Part shown: piece by piece, positions 19,035 to 28,167 of the stretch
How the letters are laid out: each line of letters starts with the position of its first letter
How positions within the stretch are numbered: the stretch's first letter is position 1
Assembly (NCBI RefSeq): GCF_032773895.1
Contig: NZ_CP120416.1
Location: 432,001 to 496,000 of the forward strand
Source of the DNA: Teredinibacter sp. KSP-S5-2
Lineage (GTDB): Bacteria > Pseudomonadota > Gammaproteobacteria > Pseudomonadales > Cellvibrionaceae
Reading direction: 5' to 3'
DNA: 64,000 bases
Made by a program: the position numbers and the translations under genes
Notes under the pieces: generated by a model
What the model saw: only the letters and a program-made list of their open reading frames with translations
Databases searched by the model: none
What the model was told of the DNA's origin: nothing

Positions 19035-19958
19035 ATGACGGCAGCATTGCAAATCCGTAACTTATCAAAAATCTACGATAACAAGGTCCATGCCTTAAGC
19101 GGGGTGGATCTGGACGTCGAAAAAGGCGACTTCTTCGCATTACTTGGCCCCAATGGCGCAGGTAAATCCACCACTATTGGCGTGATCTGCTCATTGGTAA
19201 AGAAAACCGAAGGCGCGGTCAGTATCTTCGGTCACGATATAGACAAAGACTTTTCTGCTGCAAAGCAGTGTATCGGGGTTGTACCGCAGGAGTTTAACTT
19301 CAATACGTTTGAGAAAGTAAAGAATATCGTGATCAATCAGGCTGGCTATTACGGTATTCCAGCGGCCCAGGCCAGAGAGAAAACGGAACACTATTTGAAG
19401 AAATTGGGCCTTTGGGAAAAACGCGACGTGCAGGCTAGAAGCCTTTCTGGCGGGATGAAACGTCGGTTGATGATTGCCCGAGCCCTCGTACACGAACCCA
19501 AACTGCTGATTCTGGATGAACCGACCGCCGGGGTGGATATTGAACTCCGACGTTCAATGTGGACGTTTCTTGAGGAAATTAATGCTCAGGGCACCACCAT
19601 CATTCTCACCACGCATTATCTGGAGGAAGCGGAAAGCCTGTGTAAAAACATTGCGATAATTGATCACGGCAGAATCGTCGAAAACACCAGCATTCGTGCT
19701 TTGCTCAAGCAATTAAACCGGGAGGTGTTTGTGTTAGATTTACAATCACCCATCTCGCAAGTGCCACAGTTGGACGGTTACTCCGTCACCCTGATGGATG
19801 AACTCTGCCTGGAGGTAACGGTTGAAAAAGGTCAGTCTTTAAATGAGATTTTTGATCAGCTGAGCCAGCAAGGGGTAAAGATTGTCAGTATGCGCAATAA
19901 AGTAAACCGGCTTGAGGAGCTATTTGTCTCACGCATCAATGGGGAGGAAAGCAAATGA
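19035..19958 (+). CDS. yadG: ABC transporter ATP-binding protein (YadG-like)
   Basis: 307 residues, the same length as E. coli YadG (308). Walker A is GPNGAGKS near 39-46, the Q-loop VVPQEFNF, the ABC signature LSGGMKRRL, Walker B LLILDEPTAGVD and the H-loop HYLEEAE. It powers a two-gene exporter with the membrane protein that follows; the genes overlap by four bases (ATGA), so they are translationally coupled. This ABC-2 type family exports drugs, polysaccharide or unknown compounds; the E. coli pair has no firm substrate. Cytoplasmic face of the inner membrane. Confidence 0.92.
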   Translation: MTAALQIRNLSKIYDNKVHALSGVDLDVEKGDFFALLGPNGAGKSTTIGVICSLVKKTEGAVSIFGHDIDKDFSAAKQCIGVVPQEFNFNTFEKVKNIVINQAGYYGIPAAQAREKTEHYLKKLGLWEKRDVQARSLSGGMKRRLMIARALVHEPKLLILDEPTAGVDIELRRSMWTFLEEINAQGTTIILTTHYLEEAESLCKNIAIIDHGRIVENTSIRALLKQLNREVFVLDLQSPISQVPQLDGYSVTLMDELCLEVTVEKGQSLNEIFDQLSQQGVKIVSMRNKVNRLEELFVSRINGEESK

Positions 19959-20728
19959 ATGCTCGTGCACAATTTGTCGCTTTTTCAACCATTGTTCGGA
20001 AAGAAGTCACTCGTTTTACCCGTATTTGGGTGCAGACGCTTATCCCACCCGCGATTACCATGGCCTTGTACTTTGTTATTTTTGGTAACCTGATTGGTTC
20101 CCGCATTGGGCCGATGGGCGGCTTCGATTATATGGCCTTTGTCGTACCGGGCCTGATTATGATGTCGGTGATTAGTAACTCCTACTCCAATGTGGTGTCT
20201 TCTTTTTACAGCGCAAAATTTACCAAGTGCATTGAAGAAATTCAGGTAAGCCCGACGCCGAACTACATTATTTTATGTGGCTATGTGTTGGGGGGATGCT
20301 TACGTGGTTTGATGGTGGGAGCCATAGTGACGGTACTGTCGTTATTCTTCACCAAGCTGCATATTCACAACTTAGCCATTACCATATCGATTATCTTTCT
20401 CACGGCATTTTTGTTTTCCCTGGCAGGTATGGTGAACGCAATTTTTGCCAACTCATTTGACGATATTTCGATTATCCCTACCTTTGTTCTAACCCCCATG
20501 ACCTACCTGGGTGGTGTGTTTTATTCCATCAGTTTACTGCCGGAGTTCTGGCAGGGGGTGTCCAAACTGAACCCGATTTTGTACATGGTTAACGCATTTC
20601 GCTACGGTATCCTCGGAGTGTCCGATGTAAACGTGACCACAGCGTTTGCAGGTATTATGATATTTATTGTGGTGCTTTTTATTTTCTGCCTGTATTTGTT
20701 GGAAAAAAGTGCACGATTAAGAAGTTAA
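19955..20728 (+). CDS. yadH: ABC-2 type transporter permease (YadH-like)
   Basis: 257 residues with six membrane segments and the ABC-2 family blocks FVVPGLIMMSVI, EIQVSPTPNY and TPMTYLGGVFYS, matching YadH in length and order. It forms the membrane channel for the ATPase encoded immediately upstream (four-base overlap). A GGGGAGG ribosome site lies within the end of the ATPase gene. The queF gene starts 17 bases downstream and may be co-transcribed. Confidence 0.92.
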   Translation: MNARAQFVAFSTIVRKEVTRFTRIWVQTLIPPAITMALYFVIFGNLIGSRIGPMGGFDYMAFVVPGLIMMSVISNSYSNVVSSFYSAKFTKCIEEIQVSPTPNYIILCGYVLGGCLRGLMVGAIVTVLSLFFTKLHIHNLAITISIIFLTAFLFSLAGMVNAIFANSFDDISIIPTFVLTPMTYLGGVFYSISLLPEFWQGVSKLNPILYMVNAFRYGILGVSDVNVTTAFAGIMIFIVVLFIFCLYLLEKSARLRS

Positions 20729-20745
20729 CGTAGGGTAAACGTTCT

Positions 20746-21564
20746 ATGGCGAGTAATATTGAGTTAGGTAAAGACGCTTTATATCCAGATCAATATGATC
20801 CAGCTTTGTTGGCGCCCATATCCCGCAGTCAATCGCGTAGCGAGTTGTTTTCGAGCGATACGCTACCGTTTCAGGGGGAAGATGTCTGGACTGCTTACGA
20901 GCTATCTTGGTTGGATTCGGAGGGGAAGCCTTTTTCTGCGATTGCAGAATTCCGTTTTCCCCATGACAGTGAATCGATTATTGAGTCGAAATCGTTTAAG
21001 TATTATCTCAATTCATTTAATCAGACACGTTTTGAGTCGGGCGATATTGTTGCCAAAAAACTGGCTGAGGATCTTTCTCTGGCGGCCGGTGGTGAAGTGT
21101 CGGTCTTTATTGAGTTGTTGAGTTCGCAGCATCAATACCCCATTACAGAACTGGAAGGTGAATGTGTGGATGAGCTGCCGATAACGGGTGTGGACTGCTA
21201 TTCACCGGACGCAGCGTTATTGCAAACAGAAAAGGACTTGGTTACTGACCAGGCTTTGTACAGCCATCTGCTGAAGAGTAATTGTCCGGTCACCGGGCAG
21301 CCGGACTGGGCGACGGTCTGGATAAAATACTCCGGGGCAAAAATTAAATCGGAGTCATTTTTGCGCTACGTGATTTCCTACCGGCAGCATCAGGATTTTC
21401 ACGAAAACTGTGTCGAAAAAATGTTCAAAGACATCATGGAGGTGTGTCGGCCTAGCAGTTTGGCCGTGTATGCACGGTACACCCGTAGAGGTGGGTTGGA
21501 TATTAATCCTTATCGAACCAACACCGACGAAGCGCCGCCGATGTGTCGCATTGCCAGACAATAA
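20746..21564 (+). CDS. queF: NADPH-dependent 7-cyano-7-deazaguanine reductase
   Basis: 272 residues, the long (type II, tandem T-fold) QueF. It reduces preQ0 to preQ1 with NADPH in queuosine biosynthesis. The substrate-binding Glu lies in ESKSFKYYLNS (QueF motif), and the catalytic Cys is C180 in SNCPVTGQPD, with the acid D187. The C-terminal block RYTRRGGLDINPYR is also typical. Cytoplasmic. It follows the YadGH-like transporter closely on the same strand, and a G/C hairpin at 21576 separates it from the converging cyclase gene. Confidence 0.96.
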   Translation: MASNIELGKDALYPDQYDPALLAPISRSQSRSELFSSDTLPFQGEDVWTAYELSWLDSEGKPFSAIAEFRFPHDSESIIESKSFKYYLNSFNQTRFESGDIVAKKLAEDLSLAAGGEVSVFIELLSSQHQYPITELEGECVDELPITGVDCYSPDAALLQTEKDLVTDQALYSHLLKSNCPVTGQPDWATVWIKYSGAKIKSESFLRYVISYRQHQDFHENCVEKMFKDIMEVCRPSSLAVYARYTRRGGLDINPYRTNTDEAPPMCRIARQ

Positions 21565-21575
21565 TGATTGAAATA

Positions 21576-21599
21576 GGGGGCCTTGCTTTTTGAGCCCCC
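21576..21599. terminator. G+C-rich hairpin between converging genes
   Basis: Six-base stem GGGGGC (21576-21581) with GCCCCC (21594-21599), located 12 bases after the queF stop codon. The U-tract is poor on both strands, so terminator function is probable but not certain. Confidence 0.5.
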
Positions 21600-21650
21600 A
21601 ATAAGGTGGTTACAGGAAGTTGTGTTTGATTTCGTATTCTGTTCGAGAGG

Positions 21651-23048
21651 TTAAATAATTTTATCTTTCAAGCGTTCTATGGCTTTTTCCATATTGACGA
21701 TAATTTTATCTTTATCGTAATTTCGAATTTTTTCTAAATCCATATACATGGAAAAGCCTTCAGATACTTCCTCAAAATAGCTTTGGTTTTTACCGAGGTC
21801 CTTACGGAAATCCACCACCTGATAGACCTTGATCGGATGGCTAAAGCCTTTTGCGTTAATTTCGCCTTTGTCCCGGCAGATAATTACATCTTTAATCAGC
21901 GACCACGTCTCATGGGAAACCAGAATTTCTCCAGGTTGGGCGGCAGATTCCAAACGGCTGGCCAGGTTTACGTGAGTGCCGAGAACGGTGTAATCCATGT
22001 AGTGACTGGTGCCGAATGAGCCCACGGTACAAAAGCCGGTATTTATACCCATACGGATGCTCAAGGGTTTTTTAATGCCCTGGTTGAACCACTGCGCCTG
22101 AAGCTCTTTCATCTTCTTGCGCATTTCGATCGCCATTGACAGGCAGCGTAAACAATCCCCTTTTAAACCATCGCTGTGGTTATCACCGAAAATAATCATA
22201 ATACCATCGCCCATAAACTTATCGATGGTGCCTTTATGTTTACTGGCAATTTTTACCATTTCGGTGAAATAGGTGTTCAGCAGGTCTGTAAGAGTCTCTG
22301 CTTCCAATTCTTCCGACAGCGAGCTGAAACCTTTGATGTCCGAGAAAAACACCGTAATACGCTTACGTTCGGCAGAAAGAATTTTATCGTTACCTTCATT
22401 CACCGCCTTCCACACCGTGGGGGTGAGGTAGCGGGATAACTTATAAGTGCGCAGCTTATATACGGTTTGCTCGTGCGCAATTTTTTTATTGAGCAACATC
22501 AGCTTGGTGATCTGATTGTTCAGGAACAGAGCGTAGGAGCTGAAGTAAGTGAACACTCCGATAAGCGGAATAATGTTGTTTTGCAGGCTGGAAGTAAGTA
22601 CCCATTCGCTGGCTTGAGCGAGCTGAGTCACCGCAACTGAAGCGATGAATGCAAGGTTATCCACCAACCATTTTTTAATACCGCCATGAACCAGGCTGTT
22701 GAACTGAATCATGGTGAAGAACAGCCCAACAGCAAGCAGGTCGACGCTGACAAAGCTCAGGGCGACACCAATTACTACCGCATCGGCTGTGGACATGTAA
22801 TCAAATAGGCGTTGTCGGTCATCGGCGAAATAATGTCGTCTGAGCCAAAAGTAACCTGCCAATGTATACGTAAGTACGCCCGCAATAACCGCCCACTCTG
22901 CGACACTGGCAGAGGTCCAGTTAATATTGGTTAGCAAAGTCGCCGCAGCGGCAAAGCACATGAGTGCGCGTACATCGTTTTGCCGTGGTAGCAGATCCGT
23001 TTGATGGGGCTGCTTGGCTTTTGGCTGGGTTCTGCGTTTATCCCCCAT
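21651..23048 (-). CDS. Membrane adenylate/guanylate cyclase
   Basis: 465 residues. The N-terminal third (about 25-180) holds six or more membrane segments; the C-terminal half (about 210-400) is a class III nucleotide cyclase domain, with the metal-binding Asp residues in VFFSDIKGFSSL and DKFMGDGIMIIFGD and the late motif LGTHVNLASRLESAA. It should make cAMP (or cGMP) in response to a membrane signal. The tail after 410 is charged. Unlike CyaA-type enzymes it is a minor, sensor-linked cyclase. The next gene upstream, also on the minus strand, encodes a membrane-anchored coiled-coil protein about 155 bases away. Confidence 0.92.
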   Translation of the reverse strand: MGDKRRTQPKAKQPHQTDLLPRQNDVRALMCFAAAATLLTNINWTSASVAEWAVIAGVLTYTLAGYFWLRRHYFADDRQRLFDYMSTADAVVIGVALSFVSVDLLAVGLFFTMIQFNSLVHGGIKKWLVDNLAFIASVAVTQLAQASEWVLTSSLQNNIIPLIGVFTYFSSYALFLNNQITKLMLLNKKIAHEQTVYKLRTYKLSRYLTPTVWKAVNEGNDKILSAERKRITVFFSDIKGFSSLSEELEAETLTDLLNTYFTEMVKIASKHKGTIDKFMGDGIMIIFGDNHSDGLKGDCLRCLSMAIEMRKKMKELQAQWFNQGIKKPLSIRMGINTGFCTVGSFGTSHYMDYTVLGTHVNLASRLESAAQPGEILVSHETWSLIKDVIICRDKGEINAKGFSHPIKVYQVVDFRKDLGKNQSYFEEVSEGFSMYMDLEKIRNYDKDKIIVNMEKAIERLKDKII

Positions 23049-23205
23049 TGAGGTACCTATTTGTGAATCATGTCAAAAAAATGCCGGGACGGGAATTTCA
23101 CCTACACGCCACCAGCTTGTCAACAATTTGAATTTAGTTTGGATGAATTTGGCGTCAGTATCACGAAAATAATCAAATTTTCGTAAGAAATCAGATAATT
23201 GGCCA

Positions 23206-24492
23206 CTATTGTTGAAGTTTTAGATCCAGATATTTTTCTTCGAGAGAGGCGTATTGGGTTTCCATATCCGCCAGCTGCTTTTTCATTTCGTTCAGCTGGG
23301 CCATATCTATGGATGTATTGTTGGATTCTTTCAGGCGTTTATTGAGCTTGGTGTTCTCGGTTTTTAATGCATACATCTTCAACTCGTATTCGTCTTTTAA
23401 GTCACGAGTTTCTTTCAGCTCAGCTTTTAACTGCGGGAGCGTATTAGCCTTGGATTTGAGTTGTTCAATCTCCCGGTTGGCGTTGTGCAACTCATCTTCC
23501 ATAAGTTGGATACAGGTTTCCGCTTCCTGAATAAAGCGAGTTTGTTTATGTAGTTCTTGTTGCAGGCCGGTCACAACGGCGGTGCGTTCTTCCTCCGATT
23601 GGGCTTCCTGAAGGCGGCGTTGTAGATCTTCAATAATTTTGTGCTGATCCGCGGCCACTGCTCGCAAATGGCGTATTTCGCCGGCGGCGGCCTCATCCAG
23701 TCGAATGACTTCTGTTTGGGTCGGTTCAACGCCGCCCTCGATAAGCTTGCTGACAGTTTGGTAAGAGGCGTGATAATCGTTTAGCTTTTGTTCAAATTCT
23801 CCGGAGTTCTCCACCTGAGATACCATCTCGGTGAGATCGCTGTAGTGCGCATCAGCGTTATCCTTGGCCTCCTGCCATTTTTCTTCCAGGTCAAAATACA
23901 GGGCTTTAAACTTCTCCAGATTATTAATACGTTTCTTGGCGTTGGTGAGTTCCTGATTCAGCAGATCCACTTCTTCACTTGGGCCAGATGGGGTTTCTGC
24001 ATCCGTTGAATAATCTTCGTAAAAGCTGAAAATCTGCTCGTACTTTTTCTTTATTGGCTCCCAATTTGTTTTTGCATCCTCCCCGCCGGACACGGCCTCC
24101 TTCTCGGCCAGCAACATAGCGTATCGCAAGGCCGCTGCCCTGCGGGGCAAAGGCGTTTCGGGGGACAGATCCAGAATAATATCCTGAGTGGAGTTTAAAC
24201 TTTCATGGTAGTTTCGTGTTTGCTCAATCTGCTCGGCAATAAGCGCCAGGTAAGCCTTGCCAGAAGTTGGGGGCGAGGTGGATTCCTGTTCCGCAGGCTT
24301 ATTGGAGCTTACGAGTCGGCGAGCATGGCGCAAGTCTGATACCAGCTCTTCCATACGCGTTTTCAGACGTGATACCAACTCACGCAGGTTACGGTTTTGG
24401 TAAACCAGAAATACGCAGATAACAAAAAGCACTGCGGCCACTTCCACCGCAGCGACTATAAACAAGTCCGGCGCTTCTAAATTATCAAACAT
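23206..24492 (-). CDS. Membrane-anchored coiled-coil protein, unknown function
   Basis: 428 residues: one membrane segment at about 13-31 close to the N-terminus and then almost continuous heptad-rich coiled coil (about 35-70 and 180-425) with many Glu, Lys and Gln. A Pro/Ser-rich linker near 68-78 and a globular piece around 80-160 (SGKAYLALIAEQIEQTRNYH) interrupt it. I do not recognise a named family. The topology suggests a scaffold on the inner face of the inner membrane. It lies between the cyclase gene and tRNA-Ser, alone on its strand. Confidence 0.8.
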   Translation of the reverse strand: MFDNLEAPDLFIVAAVEVAAVLFVICVFLVYQNRNLRELVSRLKTRMEELVSDLRHARRLVSSNKPAEQESTSPPTSGKAYLALIAEQIEQTRNYHESLNSTQDIILDLSPETPLPRRAAALRYAMLLAEKEAVSGGEDAKTNWEPIKKKYEQIFSFYEDYSTDAETPSGPSEEVDLLNQELTNAKKRINNLEKFKALYFDLEEKWQEAKDNADAHYSDLTEMVSQVENSGEFEQKLNDYHASYQTVSKLIEGGVEPTQTEVIRLDEAAAGEIRHLRAVAADQHKIIEDLQRRLQEAQSEEERTAVVTGLQQELHKQTRFIQEAETCIQLMEDELHNANREIEQLKSKANTLPQLKAELKETRDLKDEYELKMYALKTENTKLNKRLKESNNTSIDMAQLNEMKKQLADMETQYASLEEKYLDLKLQQ

Positions 24493-24633
24493 GTTGTGGG
24501 CATCTTTTCGCCTTTACCTCGTAAAAGTATGGTCGAGAAAAAAGGTGTTTGCGACAAAAACGCATAAAAGAACAATTTCAACACGCAGATTTGAATAATC
24601 GATCAATAAATAATCATGCAGAGCGAGAGAATA

Positions 24634-24662
24634 TTGCGTTTAACCGCGGCTTTGTGTAGAGT
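24634..24662 (+). promoter_or_regulatory. Sigma-70 promoter of tRNA-Ser
   Basis: TTGCGT (24634-24639) and TAGAGT (24657-24662) with exactly 17 bases between them, followed by a G+C-rich discriminator (AGCCCGCC), the layout of stable-RNA promoters under stringent control. The leader before the mature tRNA would be about 140 nt. Confidence 0.6.
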
Positions 24663-24807
24663 AGCCCGCCTTCCAATCTGGTCGCTAAACAGAGCCTCAA
24701 AGGCTGCAAAAGAAACCCAATTGGAAGCGTACGGTAGACAACAGAGTGGCCAACTTGAAGGTTTACCTAAGAGCCCGCCCGGAAGGCGGCAACAATTCGA
24801 TTTCAAT

Positions 24808-24895
24808 GGTGAGGTGTCCGAGTGGCCGAAGGAGCACGCCTGGAAAGTGTGTAAGGCGCAAGTCTTCGAGGGTTCGACTCCCTCCCTCACCGCCA
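24808..24895 (+). tRNA. tRNA-Ser (anticodon GGA)
   Basis: Complete cloverleaf of 88 nt with encoded CCA. Acceptor GGTGAGG (24808-24814) pairs with CCTCACC (24885-24891), discriminator G, then CCA. Anticodon arm CACGC-CTGGAAA-GTGTG places GGA at 24842-24844; a long variable arm is present, as in class II tRNA-Ser; T arm GAGGG-TTCGACT-CCCTC. It decodes UCC/UCU. Confidence 0.96.
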
Positions 24896-24902
24896 TATAA
24901 AA

Positions 24903-24932
24903 AACCGTGTAACCCCGTTACGCGGTTTTTTT
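24903..24932 (+). terminator. Rho-independent terminator of tRNA-Ser
   Basis: Stem AACCGTGTAAC (24903-24913) with GTTACGCGGTT (24917-24927), one G-T wobble, three-base loop, followed by a run of T. It starts eight bases after the CCA end. Confidence 0.9.
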
Positions 24933-24957
24933 ATGCCCGTTTTTTGGGGATGGGATG

Positions 24958-25304
24958 AGGCTGTTCTCGCACATCACTGTGCTTATCGGCACAAGCTCAT
25001 CCTGAGCGTACCCCCCTCGCCAGGGTCGACCATCCTCCTTGAGCTGTTCGTTCTAAATTGGCTCGCCAAATTTGTCCGGAACAAATATGGGCGCGCGAGT
25101 TTGCGACGGAGTCCTATCCCGTATACCGTCACTCCCATATTTGAAAGAGCCGCATAATTCAATTGTGCCAATTTTTATTGGTTGTTTATATGACTGGCGT
25201 TTATCGAATGATGTGATGCTCGGTGCTTTCAGCTTCGCTGGGGCGAATAGTCTATTCTTTAGTTATCTATAAACACTCATCGTTTTTTAGATAAAGGCTT
25301 GGAA
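24958..25304. other. Gene-free region after tRNA-Ser
   Basis: About 345 bases with no supportable gene. It is less A+T-rich than the accessory genes that follow. I could not find a second copy of the tRNA 3' end here, so no attachment site is called. Confidence 0.4.
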
Positions 25305-26582
25305 ATGGGCCAATCAACAGATTTTAATATAGACCTGCGTCAAATGGTGATCGCCATAGAAACGGCTGTGTCGTTGGTGGGAATGAACGATACCAATCAT
25401 GGCAAAAGGGTAGGGTATATTGCGAGTCAGATTGGTCGTGAAATCGGATTTAGTGATTCAGATATACAATATGTATTTGAGCTGGGTTTGCTCCATGATT
25501 GTGGCGTCTCAACAGAGCAAATGCATTCCAGCTTAGTTAACCATTTTGATTGGGATGATGCCTACATACATTGCAATATCGGGTATAGGCTTCTGAAATC
25601 GTTCGAACCTTTAGCGAAATTCTCAAAACCCATTCTTTATCACCATACCCCCTGGCCTGAGTTATCGAAAGAGGACATTAGTGCTCATGATGCAATGATG
25701 GCCAATCTCATCTTTATTTCCGATCGTATCGATATTCTCGCGGCGTCACATTATGAAACCGATATTCTATTAGCCAGAGAAGGGGTGGTTCGCTCTATTA
25801 AAGACTATTCTGAAGCGTATTTTTCTCCGGAACTGGTCAGCGCCTTTGAAAAAATAGAACGATCAGAAGCATTTTGGATCGCCTTAGAAAACAGGCATAT
25901 AACACGTTACACCTGGGATATGGGAAGGTTGTCTAGTAATTACTCGTTAACACTCGAACAAATAAAGCAACTATCCCTAATTATGTCGTACATAGTGGAC
26001 CAGAAAAGCCCCTTTACTGCTCAACACTCTGTCAGGGTTGCAGATCTAGCGAAATATATAGCAACAATTTTCGGTTTATCAGATTCTCAGTGTAAAAAAA
26101 TAGAAATCGCAGGTTTGTTACATGATTTGGGTAAGTTACATACGCCTGATAATGTTTTAGAGAAGCCCGGCCCATTAAATAATACCGAACGATCCATTAT
26201 GGATCAGCATAGCTATGAAACTTATGAAATATTACGTCATATTGAAGGCCTGGGGGAAATTGCCCTTTGGGCGGCATATCATCATGAAGGGATCGAAGGT
26301 GCTGGCTATCCATTTCATCCAAGTGAACGTGATTTAAGTATAGAGGCAAGAATCGTCGCTGTGGCGGATGTGTTTCAGGCGCTTGTTCAAGATAGGCCGT
26401 ACAGAAAAGGTATGGATATTGAGAAAGTAACGAATATTTTGATAGGGTTTGTTGAATCCGGAAAGCTAGATAAAGACATTGTGAACTTAGTCGTGGAAAA
26501 TTCAGCTAAGTGTTTTGATATCGCGAAGGGAGATGATCCTGTTCATAATCAAGAATACTTGAATTTGTTTTCTGATATGTGA
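25305..26582 (+). CDS. Double-HD (HD + HD-GYP) signalling protein
   Basis: 425 residues from the ATG at 25305 (a TTG two codons earlier is less likely). The C-terminal half is an HD-GYP domain: LLHDLGKLH, then HHEGIEGAGYP (the GYP triad intact) and VAVADVFQALVQDRPYR. HD-GYP proteins hydrolyse c-di-GMP. The N-terminal half looks like a second, partly degenerate HD domain (GLLHDCGVS near 63-71, HHTPWPEL near 115), lacking the GYP signature. No receiver or membrane segment. It is the first gene after tRNA-Ser and faces into an A+T-rich accessory stretch. Confidence 0.87.
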   Translation: MGQSTDFNIDLRQMVIAIETAVSLVGMNDTNHGKRVGYIASQIGREIGFSDSDIQYVFELGLLHDCGVSTEQMHSSLVNHFDWDDAYIHCNIGYRLLKSFEPLAKFSKPILYHHTPWPELSKEDISAHDAMMANLIFISDRIDILAASHYETDILLAREGVVRSIKDYSEAYFSPELVSAFEKIERSEAFWIALENRHITRYTWDMGRLSSNYSLTLEQIKQLSLIMSYIVDQKSPFTAQHSVRVADLAKYIATIFGLSDSQCKKIEIAGLLHDLGKLHTPDNVLEKPGPLNNTERSIMDQHSYETYEILRHIEGLGEIALWAAYHHEGIEGAGYPFHPSERDLSIEARIVAVADVFQALVQDRPYRKGMDIEKVTNILIGFVESGKLDKDIVNLVVENSAKCFDIAKGDDPVHNQEYLNLFSDM

Positions 26583-26685
26583 GGTTTTCTCTTGAGGATG
26601 ATTATGAGATTGCGTGTCCACTTATTAATCTTCTCAGAAAAGCAGACCTACATCGAACTCTGGCTCGGGATAAGGTTTCTTAAAT

Positions 26686-27006
26686 ATGAAAAAACTCGGG
26701 CTGCCATTCTATTTGATTCTCTTGCTATGGGTTGTAAGCAATTTTGCGTGGCTCGGTGCATACGTGGTTTGTTCATCCCATAAATACGAACTAAAAAATA
26801 ATGTCGAAGGGCAGGTCTCAATAATACTAATGCTGAAAGAGATTGTCTCAGTCGTGTACGATCAAGAAGGTTTTTCCAGAATGGTGGCTGAAAGGTATAA
26901 AAGTAACTCGATTTATTATGGTGATAGTATTATCTCTATAGATCATATTAAATTTGTATTTTATGAGGGTAAACTCGTTCTCGTCGAAGGAAAGGAAGAA
27001 TTTTAA
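26686..27006 (+). CDS. Small membrane-anchored hypothetical protein
   Basis: 106 residues with an N-terminal hydrophobic segment (about 6-28, LPFYLILLLWVVSNFAWLGA) that can act as anchor or uncleaved signal, then a short soluble part rich in Val, Lys and Glu. ATAAGG lies ten bases before the ATG. No family recognised. It is on the same strand as, and about 100 bases after, the HD-GYP gene. Confidence 0.55.
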   Translation: MKKLGLPFYLILLLWVVSNFAWLGAYVVCSSHKYELKNNVEGQVSIILMLKEIVSVVYDQEGFSRMVAERYKSNSIYYGDSIISIDHIKFVFYEGKLVLVEGKEEF

Positions 27007-27154
27007 TAAATATAGTTTGCATGCAGTCCATTACTTTACTTTATCATCTCCAATAATATGTCCGGGGGCGTGTTTTTTTAATAAAAACTTTACTTTTTTG
27101 ATGGTAAAGATTCTACTAGTACAATTTACAGATTGTTCCTGTTTTGGTAATTAT

Positions 27155-27721
27155 ATGCATTTTGAACTTGTTCAAGGGGATTTGTTTGAAAGTTCTGAGG
27201 AAGGTATTCTTCTTACGATTGATGGGGCATCGAAAGGAATGGAGGGTAACTTGGCTAGGAGGTTTGCTCGTTTAAACCCCGATGCTTGGGAAGAGGTTGA
27301 ATACGAAATTCGCTATCCAATGCCTCTCGGTACAGCAAAGTTATATGAAATTCCGCCTGATACCGGATGTAAATATAAATACTGTTTTATCGCTTCTACT
27401 TTGAACCATCTAGATGTTTTGTCTGACCAGAATAAGCTGAAAGTTCAATCAAGTGCTTTTAGGCAAGTTTTATCGCTTGCCCAGGCCCATCATGTTAGAA
27501 GTGTTTCTACGGCTATACTGGTCGGTGGCTGGCGTATCGAACTGTGTACGGCCTTTGCACAAATGGTTAACACCTACACAAATGCGATTCAAACATCTAC
27601 TAGTCTACCGAGAGTTAATGTATATATTATGGACCAAAATGAACATGAAAAACTAATTGCTTTTACCAAAGAGTATTATCCTAATGCTCAGGTGTTGGAG
27701 CGGTCAGTAAAGATTATTTAA
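27155..27721 (+). CDS. Macro-domain-like protein
   Basis: 188 residues from the ATG at 27155. The beginning ELVQGDLFESSEEGILLTID and ASKGMEGNLARRFARL follow the macro-domain pattern (a GD near the start, then a glycine-containing loop that binds ADP-ribose), and YCFIASTLNHL with AILVGGWRI resemble the later core strands. The canonical Asn-rich loop is replaced by DGASKGMEG, so ADP-ribose binding is not assured. Longer upstream starts are possible in the frame but lack ribosome sites. Cytoplasmic. Its neighbours are small membrane proteins; nothing nearby suggests the ADP-ribosylated target. Confidence 0.6.
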   Translation: MHFELVQGDLFESSEEGILLTIDGASKGMEGNLARRFARLNPDAWEEVEYEIRYPMPLGTAKLYEIPPDTGCKYKYCFIASTLNHLDVLSDQNKLKVQSSAFRQVLSLAQAHHVRSVSTAILVGGWRIELCTAFAQMVNTYTNAIQTSTSLPRVNVYIMDQNEHEKLIAFTKEYYPNAQVLERSVKII

Positions 27722-27769
27722 TGAAATGATTAGTGATAAGTATGAAATGAATGTGTGGGGTTATGTCAA

Positions 27770-28084
27770 ATGATAAAAATAGTCACTCATTTATTGATTG
27801 TTTTCGTGATTTACGGCATGTTGCTATTGAATATAGAGAAAATAACATTGTCAAATATGTTTGGGTGGCTGGCATTTTCATTGGCTTCTGGTAGCTATTT
27901 GTTTTTCTTGTTCTTTAAACCTTACGGCGTTGTCTCAGGGACGACGGTTTTTGGAAAGCGGCAAAACTATATCTATCCTCAGCCCAAAATCCCTGTAAGA
28001 GTTGCCGTTACAATATTTGTTTCAATGGGCTCCCTTCTTTTTGTGAGCTTTTTGTTCATGCATTACGGCGACATGTTTATATAG
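27770..28084 (+). CDS. Small membrane protein, unknown function
   Basis: 104 residues with three hydrophobic segments (about 5-21, 31-48 and 78-98) and a polar loop between the second and third. Start chosen at the ATG 27770; GGGG lies upstream; a GTG five codons earlier is an alternative. No family recognised. The codon usage is A+T-rich like its neighbours. Confidence 0.5.
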   Translation: MIKIVTHLLIVFVIYGMLLLNIEKITLSNMFGWLAFSLASGSYLFFLFFKPYGVVSGTTVFGKRQNYIYPQPKIPVRVAVTIFVSMGSLLFVSFLFMHYGDMFI

Positions 28085-28167
28085 CATCCGGCTCGTGCAG
28101 GCTGAGTTTTGTTAAAGGTTTCTGTCCTGTAGTGCATGATTTATGTCAGTGGGAGAATAGTCCGCCA

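Noticed and set aside
24958-25304. Search for an att site downstream of tRNA-Ser
   Set aside because: No direct repeat of the tRNA 3' end was found in the following sequence by eye.
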